Positions 9,627 to 19,548 of a DNA stretch of 64,000 nucleotides are shown piece after piece. The number at the start of each line of letters is the position of its first letter. Position 1 is the stretch's first letter. The notes beneath the pieces were generated by a model, which saw nothing but the letters and a program-made list of their open reading frames with translations, searched no databases and had not been told where the DNA came from. Source of the DNA: Caenorhabditis remanei (taxonomy: Eukaryota > Nematoda > Chromadorea > Rhabditida > Rhabditidae); NCBI RefSeq assembly GCF_010183535.1, contig NC_071330.1:17403717-17467716 (forward strand). The letters are read 5' to 3'. The position numbers were made by a program, and so were the translations under genes.

Positions 9627-10930
9627 ATGGTCGAAAAGTCGGAGGATAGCAAGAAGAGAGGACGTTCTTCGTCGAGTAGTTCCTCTAGCAGTTCAAGATT
9701 CTTCGGGGTAATTTTATTGGCTCCGGGACATTTCGCCACTAGACGTTTCGCCACCGGACGTTTCGCCACCAGACATTTCGCCACCGGACATTTCGCCACC
9801 AGACATTTCGCCACCAGACGTTTCGCCACCAAAAAATGGAGAATTTTCGAATTTCCGAAGTTTTATAGGGAAAAAAACATACCACTAGTACGCATTGATT
9901 ATGCTAATTAAAGTGATGTGCTTTTTTCCCTATAAAGCTTCGGAAATTCTCCATTTTTTGGTGGCGAAACGTCCGGTGGCGAAATGTCTGGTGGCGAAAC
10001 GTCCGGTGGCGAAACGTCTAGTGGCGAAATGTCCCGGAGCCATTTTATTGATTTGCTTTTCATTTTCACAATTTTTCTAACGATTTCAGAAACAGCTCAT
10101 CAGGCTCCCTCTCTTCAAGCTCGTCCTCGTCATCACGTTCACGTTCCCGCTCTCCAGGTCGTCGTGAAAACGGTCGGGTTCGCGGCGGGCGTTCTCGATC
10201 TCCAATCCGCCGTGTCGGCTCTCCACCATGCGGAGCTCGTGAGGATCGCGGTGGAGGTCGTCCATCTCCATCGCCACCTCGTCGTGATCGAAGCAGAAGT
10301 GGTCCGAGGAGACGCTCGTCACCGAGAAGAGCCAGCCCGGCTCCAGCGAGATCCGCTAGTCCTATCAAGCGTGTCGTTATCAAGAATCTAAGCAGAAATG
10401 TTCTCCGTGCACATCTTGAAGAGATTTTCTCGATTTACGGAGCGATCACCAAAGTAGACTTGCCAGTGGATCGTAATCATCAGCATCTCCATCGTGGAAT
10501 CGGATACATTGACTACGAGAGTGTAGAAGACGCAGAGAAGTCTATCAAGTATATGGATGGTGGTCAAGTCGATGGTCAAGTGATCCAAGTAGAGATGACG
10601 ATTGGTGGTCGTGCGTATGTTCCAGGACAACGTCGTGTGTTTCCTTTCAGAAGACGAGCTTCTCCACCACCGAGAGACAGAAAATCGCCGATTCGACGTG
10701 GCGGAGGGTAAGAAATAAACAGAACGAAAAGGATATTAACTTCTGTTAGTGATAATTTCAGAGGAAGAAGTCCACCAACATTCCGCAGACGTTCACCAAT
10801 GGCAGGAGGTCGTCGCTCACCAATGGGAGGACGTGGTTCTGGTGCCAACAATGCACCATTGGGTCCAAGCAGATTCCGTCGTGGAGGCAGTCGTTCTCGT
10901 TCGCCCGTCGGCAGAAGATCCCGCTCGTAA
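9627..10930 (+). CDS. rnp-5: RNPS1-like SR/RRM splicing factor, exon 1 apparently frameshifted
   Basis: Exons: 9627-9707, 10090-10707, 10762-10930. Exon 2 encodes an RS-rich stretch, then one RRM with RNP2 VVIKNLSRNV and RNP1-like RGIGYIDY; exon 3 ends in RS/Gly-rich repeats. This order matches RNPS1, an exon-junction-complex factor acting in nuclear splicing and mRNA surveillance. A strong acceptor precedes the ATG, suggesting trans-splicing. Odd: exon 1 is 81 nt, whereas the inverted duplicate has 86 nt. Exon 2 needs a length of 2 modulo 3, so this copy shifts frame and meets a stop near 10165. Intron 1 also holds a 322-bp transposon. Either this copy is dying, another start or exon is used, or the sequence has an error. 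The family call is solid; function is doubtful. Confidence 0.8.
9720..10041. mobile_element. 322-bp inverted-repeat transposon in rnp-5 intron 1, 9-bp TSD
   Basis: The ends are GCTCCGGGACATTTCGCCA and its reverse complement. Both sides are flanked by ATTTTATTG (9711-9719 and 10042-10050). The inverted duplicate of the same intron near 8480 has one ATTTTATTG and no insert, so the 9-bp duplication is directly supported. Each arm has several 15-bp units, GCCACCRGACRTTTC. A 9-bp target duplication fits Mutator-like elements; that class is inferred. Confidence 0.9.
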
Positions 10931-11031
10931 CCTTGTTCGTTTTTATCCTTTGTCTGTTATCATTATTATCATACACAATTTTCCAAAAATTTAAACGCTT
11001 CGTCTTATTTCTCATCCAAAACCTCTTTCAG

Positions 11032-11340
11032 CTCCCATTGTACGCTGAGGACAATGCTCCAATCGCCCAGAAGTTCGTTCCAGAAGAGCCGCTGCCGCTT
11101 CAACGCGAGTTCGCCACCGTTCGTATCGCTTGTCAGTAGGAATACTCTCGTGTAGCTGTAAGTGAGCGTGGAGCCTAATAAGGAAACCAATTAACAATTC
11201 AGGAACGCTTCAAAGTGGTTGATTGTGCGATGAGTCAAACGAAGAAGGCGGCGACGAGATGTAATGAGTACCTCACTGAAGAGTGGACCGCCCTTCCGAA
11301 GGCCGCCGCTATCACCGTCGGTGGAAAAGATTGCTTGGTA
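11032..11340 (+). pseudogene. moma-1: moma-1-like (MICOS subunit, APOO family) remnant
   Basis: Two exon remnants are visible. The first begins after TTTCAG at 11031 and contains LPLYAEDNAPIAQKF and REFATVRIACQ; a TAG at 11137-11139 interrupts it, and the frame then continues as EYSRVA to a GTAAGTG donor. The second starts at 11202 (ERFKVVDCAMSQTKK) and reaches AITVGG, after which similarity stops. Known: APOO/MIC26-27 proteins are inner-membrane cristae proteins with a glycine-rich membrane segment following this point. No start codon is present and the membrane part is missing. It follows the rnp-5-like gene by about 100 bases, the spacing of an operon. As I recall, rnp-5 and moma-1 are neighbours in C. 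elegans (K02F3.11 and K02F3.10), which supports the name. Confidence 0.6.
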
Positions 11341-11752
11341 TACATTCCGAATGTTCCTACTACTAGTATTTTTTCGAAAAAGAAAAAATCGGTTCCAAAA
11401 AGTTCCGAATTTCGAAATTTTTAGTTTCGCATGAAATTTCAAAACTTATCAATAGAGCGCATTTGCGTCTGCAAAACTTCCTTTGTATAAAACAAATTAA
11501 AAAATGTTCAAAAAATGAAAATTTCATAAACCATCGATGAAATCCCATTTCAATTTTTCAAAAAAGATTATAAAGACGGTCGGTGCCGAGAAGTTCGATG
11601 AGAAGAGTTGCGAATTTCGAATGTTTGGTGTCGTGGGGGATGATGATGATAGGCGGAAAATGAGTGGTCAAATGAAGTTAGCACATGCAACAGCAACAGC
11701 AGCAACTGGAAGTATAGTTGGATAGTCTCGATGATGTCATATGGGGGGAAAC

Positions 11753-12081
11753 TCACTCATCATTCTTTTGTCCGTTATTCGAAACGACGACTGTGGTGGG
11801 TCTGAAAACACGATGTGTCAGGAGATGAGGGAAAGTGCGCTCTGATGAGAATCTTATAGGTCAGAAAGCGCGCTCTACGGGAGAGAAGAAAACGGTAGAT
11901 CGCACTTGGATAAGAAGCTAGCTTAGGCTATCTGATGGTATCTTACGGTAACTTACGGTACCTTAGACTATCTTACGGTATCTTACGGTATCAAAACTCA
12001 CGGTTGTTGCACCACTGGTTGTGCCACCATAACCGGTTGAACCATTGGAGTGGCGACGACTGGAGCGGCACCGACTATCAT
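11753..12081 (-). CDS. 43-residue Pro/Val-rich small protein, copy 1
   Basis: Two exons on the minus strand: 12002-12081 (80 nt, from ATG) and 11753-11801 (49 nt, to TGA). The donor is GTGAG, the acceptor GTTTTCAG, and phases agree. The protein starts MIVGAAPVVATPMVQPV, has MVQ-type repeats, then PPPTTVVVSNNGQKNDE. No signal peptide or known domain was recognised. A second copy at 14684-15067 keeps the same exon lengths, phases and reading frame despite base changes, which argues that it is or was a real gene. The intron holds the ATCTTACGGT tandem repeat. It overlaps no other gene and runs tail to tail with the moma-1 remnant. Function unknown. Confidence 0.6.
11921..11992. repeat. tandem ATCTTACGGT decamers
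   Basis: About seven imperfect 10-bp units in the intron of the 43-residue gene. The partner array at 14849-14985 has about 13 units, and the inverted copy begins at 17437 (GATACCGTAA). The variable unit number marks it as an unstable minisatellite. Confidence 0.8.
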
Positions 12082-12911
12082 TTTCTATTCGAGTGAATGG
12101 AAGAGAGAAGGATCCACGAGAAGAGATAATCGAAGAATACCTTCTGATTGATTATCGATTTTCTCTCGAAGGTCAAATTAATTTTTTATGAGGTCACGCC
12201 AGCGATTTTCGGAATTTCTAATTCTGTGATGACACACGTCGGCGTGAGAGAAGAAGGAAATGAATTCTTTCATTGGAATCAGAGCAAAAATTTGAGAAAT
12301 CGTTGTCGCGGCGTCGGGAAAAGCTTATTTTGATAGGTTTTTAATGAAATTTCGATCTGAAAAGTGTTAAATATATTAGAAAAATGAATTCTCTTTCGAT
12401 TTATATATAATTTATAACTAATTTCAAGCGAAAAATGCTCAAAAAAGACCAGGAACGAAAATTAATCGAAAAATAGTAGAAAATTCGCGATTTTGAAAAA
12501 ATTTTCCACCAAAAAGACTGTAAATCAATGAAATATTCAATTTTCAGAATAAATGGACAACGAGACGAAAGGAAAAAGGTGAAGAAGCGAAGAAGAAATG
12601 GAATTAAATTGATTTTTTTTTTAATTCTTTTAAATTTAATAATAAAAATTGTTTCAATGACATGTACTGGTTTTTGTATGAATATATTGTTATTTGAGAG
12701 CACTCATTGAAAAAATTTGCTTGTATTTGCAGGAAATGATAGGTGAAATGAGGAAAAAGAAGTAATTTCAGTTTGGATTGTCGATTGTTGAGCATAAATC
12801 GAAGAATCCCGAAACACGTAAATTAGAACACGTGTCAAACACAAGTTTCAAAGTTCATTTGTCGTGGATTAGATCATTTTCATTCATTTTCAATAAATTT
12901 TCTTCTGGAAA
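12082..12911. other. intergenic, repeat remnants
   Basis: Contains the end of the segmental duplication and AT-rich sequence. No gene-like exon was found. The upstream region of the next gene lies at the right end. Confidence 0.5.
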
Positions 12912-13660
12912 ATGGCCGACGCTGGAATAACTGAAAAAGGTAAGGTTTGGAGAAGAACGTGCTGTTCAGGCAGTTGGTTCCTAGAACAGCAAGTTGATAA
13001 AAACTGACAGAATATTCGCTCAGAAATTTCCAAATATCAATCAATCTTTTGCAGATCTCCACGCTCGTAATATTGCTCCGATTATGCCGGGCACTCTTGA
13101 AACTCGTGCACCAGAAGAAGACGATTCAGTTGTTGTGAGAACTGGAGTCCAAGTATGTGTCAACAACATTCTCCGAGATTTGAAGAATACGTCCTCTTAC
13201 ATCGAACAGCTCAACAAGCACGTGCAATCAAGTGATAAATGCAGGAACGAGTATTCAGTGCTGATTAACACGCACACAATGGGAGAAGCTATTGAGGAGC
13301 TCGTTTCGGAGCAGACTATCTACGGAGCGCCCATCTTCAACAATCCCAATGTTGTCAACTCAATGACTGTGTCGTGGAAAGTCAATGATCTTCTTGGAAA
13401 GAAGGTCGAAGAAGCCTCATCTCTTGCAAAGAGACAGAGTATTGCAAAGAAGGTGAGTTACCATGATGAATAGATCAATGATAATGATTGAAATTCAGAT
13501 TGTTCCTTCTGATTCTACTCTCTCCATTACTGAAGCAACTAATCTCGACATAGGCGAAATGTGTAAAAACATTATCAAGCGGAATGCAAGTCTGAAATCT
13601 GGAGATTCATTCACACATTTCCAAGCGGATATCAGTTACCCGTCGTTTTTCAATCGCTGA
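12912..13660 (+). CDS. 195-residue protein of unknown function
   Basis: Exons: 12912-12939, 13055-13452, 13499-13660, with GTAAGG and GTGAGT donors, TTTTGCAG and AATTCAG acceptors, and consistent phases. The protein is acidic and soluble-looking: MADAGITEKD, a mainly helical middle (NNILRDLKNTSSYIEQL), a NSMTVSWKVNDLLGKKVEE segment, and a C-terminus ending SYPSFFNR. I see no signal peptide, membrane helix or known domain. A poly(A) signal AATAAA lies at 13724-13729. The gene is unique sequence between the two copies of the segmental duplication. I do not recognise it; it could be lineage-specific. Confidence 0.65.
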
Positions 13661-13833
13661 TTCTAATCCAACGCTTTCTATATTAACCTATCCTTTACTT
13701 GTCAACCATATAGAATAGATCTGAATAAAAGTAGACCCCCCTGACTTGCCCATTTTAAATCACATTCGTGTAGAAACTGTAGAACTTTCACTAGAAATCA
13801 CATTGTTTATTACTTTTTAGTTTTCGATTGTCA

Positions 13834-14112
13834 GATCGAAGAAACCACAAAATATCTGGTGACAGGAGTGATCGATGAGACAGAGGAACATGGAAACCGA
13901 AATCCTGAACAATGGGATTATTTCCGTTGTTACTGAAAAAGAAATGTTATTAAAAAACACAAAATATTAAGTTAGATTTAAACTTTTCGATGACTGGAGA
14001 GGGTCCACTGCTGATGAGGCCGTGCCCATTACTCCAGAAAACTCTACATATATCTTATTTTGTCCAGTGGGAAACGGCCGAAACAAAGAAGTAACAAATA
14101 TTTTTCTTTAAA
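13834..14112 (+). pseudogene. possible gene fragment, unidentified
   Basis: After an acceptor-like CGATTGTCAG a frame reads VTGVIDETEEHGNRNPEQWDY and stops; in another frame a segment with FDDWRGSTADEAVPITP runs to 14112. Both look protein-like but are separated by stops and lack a start. They may be decayed exons. Low confidence. Confidence 0.3.
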
Positions 14113-14147
14113 TATTAAAAAAACAGATAATTTGGGATAGACAGATT

Positions 14148-14275
14148 GTGGTTGATTGTGCAATGAGTCAAACGAAGAAGGCGGCGACGAGATGTAATGA
14201 GTACCTCACTGAAGAGTGGACCGCCCTTCCGAAAGCCACCGCTATCACCGTCGGTGGAAAAGATTGCTTGGTATA
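14148..14275 (+). pseudogene. second copy of the moma-1-like exon
   Basis: Repeats 11214-11341 with a few substitutions (VDCAMSQTKKAATRCNEY to AITVGG). It begins at the duplication edge, so the preceding exon and the first codons are missing. Not expected to be translated. Confidence 0.7.
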
Positions 14276-14683
14276 AATTCCTACTACTAGTATTTTTTCG
14301 AAAAAAGAAAAATTGGTTCCAAAATGTTCCGAATTTCGAAATTTCCGAAATTTTTAGTTTCGCATGAAATTTCAAAACTTATCAATAGAGCGCATTTGCC
14401 TCTGCAAAACTTCCTTTGTATAAAACAAATTTAAAAATGTTCAAAAAATGAAAATTTCATAAACCATCGATGAAATCCCATTTCAATTTCTCAAAAATTG
14501 ATTAAAAAGACGGTCGGTGCCGAGAAGTTCGATGAGAAGAGTTGCGAATTTCGAATGTTTGGTGTCGTGGGGATGATGATGATAGGCGCAAAATGAGTGG
14601 TCAAATGAAGTTAGCACATGCAACAGCAACAGCAGCAACTGGAAGTATAGTTGTATTTATGGGTCGATGACGTCGGGAGAAAC

Positions 14684-15067
14684 TTACTCATCATTCTTTT
14701 GTCCGTTATTCGAAACGACGACTGTGGTGGGTCTGGAATTACGATATGTCAGAAGGAAGGTCAGAAAGTGTGCTCTACGGGAGATCGCTTCATTTAGCCA
14801 TAGAGCGCAAATGCTCAACAAAAGAGAACATCGGAGCGCACTTGGAAAGTACGCTATCTTACGGTATCTTACGGTTTCTTACGGTACCTCACGCTATCTT
14901 ACGGTATCTTACGGTATCTTAGGCTATCTTTCGGTATCTTACGGTATCTTACGGTATCTTACGGTATCTTACGGTATCAAAACTCACGGTTGTTGCACCA
15001 TTGGTTGTGCCACCATAACCGGTTGAACCATTGGAGTTGCGACGACTGGAGCAGCACCGACTATCAT
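14684..15067 (-). CDS. 43-residue Pro/Val-rich small protein, copy 2
   Basis: Exons 14988-15067 (80 nt) and 14684-14732 (49 nt). Structure and phases are identical to copy 1, and the stop is TAA instead of TGA. Codons for VATPMVQP and VVVSNNGQK are kept. The intron is longer because the decamer array has expanded. Part of the gene lies inside the left arm of the large palindrome, so exon 1 is also present inverted at 17352-17431. Function unknown. Confidence 0.55.
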
Positions 15068-15279
15068 TTTCTATTCGAGTGAATGGAAGAGAGGAGGATC
15101 CACGAGAAGAGATAATCGAAGAATACTTTCTGATTGATTATCGATCGAAATTTATATTTTCTCGCGGAGGTCAAATTTGTTTTTATGGGGTCACGCCAGC
15201 GATTTTCGGAATTTCTAATTCTGTGATGGCACACGTCGGCGTGAGAAAATGTTTTGAGATTTTTCACGTCTTTGGTAGC

Positions 15280-15396
15280 TAGCAGACCAACGCCAGGAGC
15301 TAGCAGACCAATGTGGAGAATTAGCAGACCAACGGTGGATAGCTAGCAGACCAACGGTATGAGCTAGCAGACCAACGCCAGTAATTAGCAGATCAA
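15280..15396. repeat. phased TAGCAGACCAA array
   Basis: Six copies start at 15280, 15301, 15322, 15344, 15365 and 15386, steps of 21, 21, 22, 21 and 21 bp. The bases between copies vary (CGCCAGG, TGTGGAGAA and so on). The inverted copy is at 17023-17139 in the other palindrome arm. Confidence 0.9.
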
Positions 15397-17351
15397 AATG
15401 TATTTTTTGATTTTCGGCTTATTTTTCAGTTTTTAGGCGAAAAATGGCGAATTCCATTCAAAATTTCTCCGAACAGCTCTTCCTGAAGGTCTTCGGCATT
15501 AGCTGAATTTCAAACCACGCCAAAGGTGCGCCAGACATTGAAAGTGTATTTTTTCACAACATTTCTAAAGAGAGAGAGAGGGAAATTTACAAATGAGCAT
15601 AAATATTTGAATTTGTTTTTAAAGTTTTGAGAAAAAATTTTGAATTTTGAAAAGACAGGGAGAAGATGTGGATGGATTTTAGAAGCGATTTTGAGGAGAC
15701 GGGATTACTGTAGAAGAAACATATACGCTCCATTGAAGGAGTAAATTTGCCTCTCTCTCTTTAAAAGTTTGTGAAAAAAATACATTTTCTATGTCTGGCG
15801 CACATTTGTCGTGGTTTAGAAGAGCACCTTTTGCATGAAAATTTGTGCTGGCCTAGAATCTGACAACTCGGCCGTCGTGGGATTGTACCCTGCCGTCACA
15901 AATGCGAGTTTTTCCAGAAAAACAATTCAATAACATTCAAATTCCCTCTTCCCATATTATTACGGTAGCACTCGTTTCTAGACGTAGTCTGGGTTTTACC
16001 ATTTCACAATTGCATGTGCTATAATGTGTGTGATGCACAGGAGAGACTTCCAGGTAACAAGGGAAGTTCATGACGAGGCGAGTCGAACTTTTTCTGAAAA
16101 TTGGACCCCTGGTACTTTCGACCCTGCTGATTCCAGAACAGCAGGAAAAATCAGCGGAATGCTCATGTGGAAAGAGTTATGAGTCGTCAAACTTTTACTA
16201 TTGCTAGGATAGTGTCCGATAGGTTGCGGGTTCGGTTCTCCCCATCGACAATTTTTTCGCATATTTGAATAACCATGTACGGATGTCGGATAGGCTGCAA
16301 AAGTCACTTTCTCGCGATTTTGAGTGGAGGTGGAGTTTGAGCGAAGACGATATTCCAAAATGTATGCTATTTTCAATATATTCTCTGATTTCAATTATAG
16401 CACATGCAATTGTGAAAGGGTAGAACCCAGACTACGTCTAGAAACGAGTGCTACCGTAATAATATGGGAAGAGGGAATTTGAATGTTATTGAATTGTTTT
16501 TCTGGAAAAACTCGCATTTGTGACGGCAGGGTACAATCCCACGACGGCCGAGTTGTCAGATTCTAGGCCAGCACAAATTTTCATGCAAAAGGTGCTCTTC
16601 TAAACCACGACAAATGTGCGCCAGACATAGAAAATGTATTTTTTTCACAAACTTTTAAAGAGAGAGAGGCAAATTTACTCCTTCAATGGAGCGTATATGT
16701 TTCTTCTACAGTAATCCCGTCTCCTCAAAATCGCTTCTAAAATCCATCCACATCTTCTCCCTGTCTTTTCAAAATTCAAAATTTTTTCTCAAAACTTTAA
16801 AAACAAATTCAAATATTTATGCTCATTTGTAAATTTCCCTCTCTCTCTCTTTAGAAATGTTGTGAAAAAATACACTTTCAATGTCTGGCGCACCTTTGGC
16901 GTGGTTTGAAATTCAGCTAATGCCGAAGACCTTCAGGAAGAGCTGTTCGGAGAAATTTTGAATGGAATTCGCCATTTTTCGCCTAAAAACTGAAAAATAA
17001 GCCGAAAATCAAAAAATACATTTTGATCTGCTAATTACTGGCGTTGGTCTGCTAGCTCATACCGTTGGTCTGCTAGCTATCCACCGTTGGTCTGCTAATT
17101 CTCCACATTGGTCTGCTAGCTCCTGGCGTTGGTCTGCTAGCTACCAAAGACGTGAAAAATCTCAAAACATTTTCTCACGCCGACGTGTGCCATCAGAGAA
17201 TTAGAAATTCCGAAGATCGCTGGCGTGACCCCCCAAAAACAAATTTGACCTCCGCGAGAAAATATAAATTTCGATCGATAATCAATCAGAAAGTATTCTT
17301 CGATTATCTCTTCTCGTGGATCCTCCTCTCTTCCATTCACTCGAATAGAAA

Positions 17352-17431
17352 ATGATAGTCGGTGCTGCTCCAGTCGTCGCAACTCCAATGGTTCAACCGG
17401 TTATGGTGGCACAACCAATGGTGCAACAACC
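17352..17431 (+). pseudogene. orphan first exon of the 43-residue gene (copy 3)
   Basis: An inverted copy of exon 1 with an intact ATG, 80 nt, and the GTGAG donor. Decamer repeats follow, but the second exon is absent because the palindrome ends first. Any transcript would have to splice to unrelated sequence downstream, such as the F-box gene. Confidence 0.7.
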
Positions 17432-17724
17432 GTGAGTTTTGATACCGTAAGATACCGTAAGATAGGTTAAGATACTGTAAGATGCCGTAAGATACCGTAG
17501 GATAGCCTAAGGTACCATAAAATACCGTATGATACCATCAGATAGCCTTAGATACTGTAAGATACTGATAGATTCTTATCTAAGTGCGATCTACCGTTTT
17601 CTTCTCTCCCATAGAGCGCGCTTTCTGGCCTGTAAGATTCATCACTTTATCATCACTTTTTTGCTGCTTTTTCTACGAATTTTTACGAAACAAAATGATT
17701 TTTTCCAGAAAATCGCCTCAGAGA

Positions 17725-18626
17725 ATGCTTGAAACTCTGAAAACTAATCCGACGGCTCTTCGCGCGTGTATTTTCTACGAGTGTCGCCGTACCAAAAACG
17801 TCGAGGAGGCATTCAAAAACTTCTGCAAAACAGTCGGGAAGGATTTAATTGAATATGTCGATTTCGAGTACTGGTTCTATGGATTTTATCACGGAAATCT
17901 GGATATCGATCATGACAGAAGGTCAGTTTAGAAATAAATGCTGAAATATTGGAACTTCTGAATTTCAGTGCCGATCCGAAGCAGCTCTCTCTCACCGACT
18001 TGCCAAATGAAATACTCAACGAGATTTTCGGAAATCTGGATATTCTGGACAGGTTGGAAAACTCAATTCAGTCGAAAAATAGTTTATAAAAATGTCTTTG
18101 CAGGATCAATGTCCGAAAAGTTTCGAGAACGTTCGAACAAGTTGTCGACAGGGTCAAAGAAGAATTCGTGGATGTTTCAATTTATATTCGTAATAATCGA
18201 GAAATGGCAATTTCTCTTTGCAATCATACTGTTTTGAGAGACAAGAGGAGAGAGTGTGATTGCTACGATCAAATGGATTCTGAGACCAATATTTTTAACA
18301 ATGAACTGAGTGCTCTGTCGGCAATTCTGACAAACTCGAAATCCCCAATCAGGGAGTTTCTTATTTCAATCGAGCGTCTCGACGAAAACAACGACATCAT
18401 GCCGTATTTAATCGAATCACTTTCCAAAGACGTCAGTCCACAATTCTATGCAAAACGTGTTGAGCTACATATAGAAGACGATGATTATGTCATTAAAATT
18501 CTATCGCTATTCAAGCCTGGAGTACTCGAAGAATTTTCCCTGGATGAACCCCAACTCGACGACGATATGTTTGCTAAACTTTCCGAAACGGATCAATTCA
18601 AACAATTGAAACACTTTTCTTACTGA
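17725..18626 (+). CDS. F-box A protein with N-terminal Mos1-type helix-turn-helix
   Basis: Exons 17725-17921, 17969-18052 and 18104-18626 encode about 267 residues. Residues 1-66 (LRACIFYECRRTKNVEEAF, WFYGFYHGNLDIDHD) resemble the Mos1 transposase HTH domain found in many Caenorhabditis FBXA proteins. Exon 2 has the F box (LSLTDLPNEILNEIFGNL), which binds the Skp1 arm of SCF ubiquitin ligases. The rest matches the variable FTH-type substrate-recognition half, here short, ending at a stop just before repeat DNA, so the C-terminus may be truncated. A TTTTCCAG acceptor 17 bases upstream of the ATG suggests trans-splicing. It lies beside a large palindrome, typical of this fast-turnover family. 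Confidence 0.85.
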
Positions 18627-18936
18627 AAAAATAGTTTCGCCAGACATATAGATTTTATTTATTTTTCAAACAATTTTGTTATAAAGAGAGAGAGAGGCAA
18701 ATTTACAAATGAGCATAAATATTTAAATGAAAAAATTGTATTTTTGGAAAACATTCAGAGTTTTGAAAAGACAGGGAGAAGATGTGGATGGATTTTCGAA
18801 AAGTTTGAGACCACCAGGAGACAATAGGGAAGGATTACTGTAGAAGAAGCATGTGCACTCCATTGAAGTGTCATAAGAGAAGCGGAATATTTGGAAGCAT
18901 TTGAGAAAAAATTGAAAATTGGGAAAATATTCAAAT
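18627..18936. repeat. dispersed repeat copy
   Basis: Matches the block in the palindrome arms near 15540-15770: AAAGAGAGAGAG, ACAAATGAGCATAAATAT, GACAGGGAGAAGATGTGG, GGATTACTGTAGAAGAA and CTCCATTGAAG in the same order. So that block is an older interspersed repeat, not unique to the palindrome. Confidence 0.7.
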
Positions 18937-19548
18937 TTAAGTAAAAGTAGACATCCGACGCTTAGACATCGGCTTCTTCGCTGCCTGCTCCGTCTGTTCG
19001 GTTGTCTGTTTGTCCGAGATCCCCAACCATTTTAATAGTCGTGTTGTGCCGGATATCGAGTGCTTCTTGTCCACTTTACAGTAGTCGCTGGATGTTGATC
19101 GTTGTGGACCACCGGTGGGCTCCTGGAAATTGGAAATATGGGTCTGCTTATGGGTCTGCTTAAGGTCTGCTTAACCAATTAACTTACACTTGGCTCCAAC
19201 TCGAATCTCTCGGTACTCCCAGTCGAACTGCTATTCCGATGTGTCATACGAACTTGTAGATGTGGTACTGTACCGGAATGAACTGAGTGACGATGCTTTG
19301 TGGTTACCTGGAAAATTAGGACATTGAAGTGCTTAGAGAAATTTCTAATACTAAAAACTAAAAACTTTTACTAAAAATACTAAAGGATTTAAATAAAAAC
19401 AGGTGTCTAACATTGATGGAAAATGTGAAAAATACAACAAGAAGCGCTCACAATAAGCAATTCGTCACCACTTTTACTCAGACTCATCGAACGAACTTTC
19501 AACGGCGGATTCGCCGTGATCTCCATGAATTGGGCGGCCGCGTCTTCG
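18937..19548 (-). CDS. last three exons of an unidentified gene
   Basis: Exons 19452-19548, 19188-19307 and 18937-19122 (stop TAA) join in one frame with good splice sites. They encode about 133 residues: AAAQFMEITANPPLKVRSM, a His/Arg/Ser-rich middle (HRHSVHSGTVPHLQVRMTHR), and a tail with RLLKWLGISDK and KKPMSKRRMSTFT. The composition (basic, many Ser/Thr) looks like a cytoplasmic tail. The first exon needs an upstream exon ending in phase 2, which I could not find between 19.6 and 27 kb. Either introns are large or the gene is broken. It converges on the F-box gene. Family not recognised. Confidence 0.5.

Larger units (their letters stand above)
11214..12250. repeat. segmental duplication, copy 1 (partner 14148-15248)
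   Basis: This kilobase recurs in the same orientation at 14148-15248. It carries the second moma-1-like exon, an AT-rich stretch, a segment with GACGGTCGGTGCCGAGAAG, the two exons of the 43-residue gene and the ATCTTACGGT repeats. The copies differ by substitutions, small indels and repeat number, so the duplication is recent but not newest. Confidence 0.85.
14970..17449. repeat. 2.5-kb near-perfect palindrome, arms about 1.05 kb
   Basis: The left arm (about 14970-16023) and right arm (about 16396-17449) are reverse complements, with only scattered differences and a few small indels seen. The spacer of 372 bp is 16024-16395. The arms include exon 1 of the 43-residue gene, a 21-bp phased motif array, a purine-rich repeat block and a segment with ACGGCCGAGTTGTCAG. 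The spacer is unique sequence with a tRNA B-box-like GGGTTCGGTTCTCC at about 16227. Confidence 0.9.

Noticed and set aside
10066..10383. 105-codon minus-strand Arg-rich ORF
   Set aside because: Antisense of the RS-rich exon 2 of the rnp-5-like gene.
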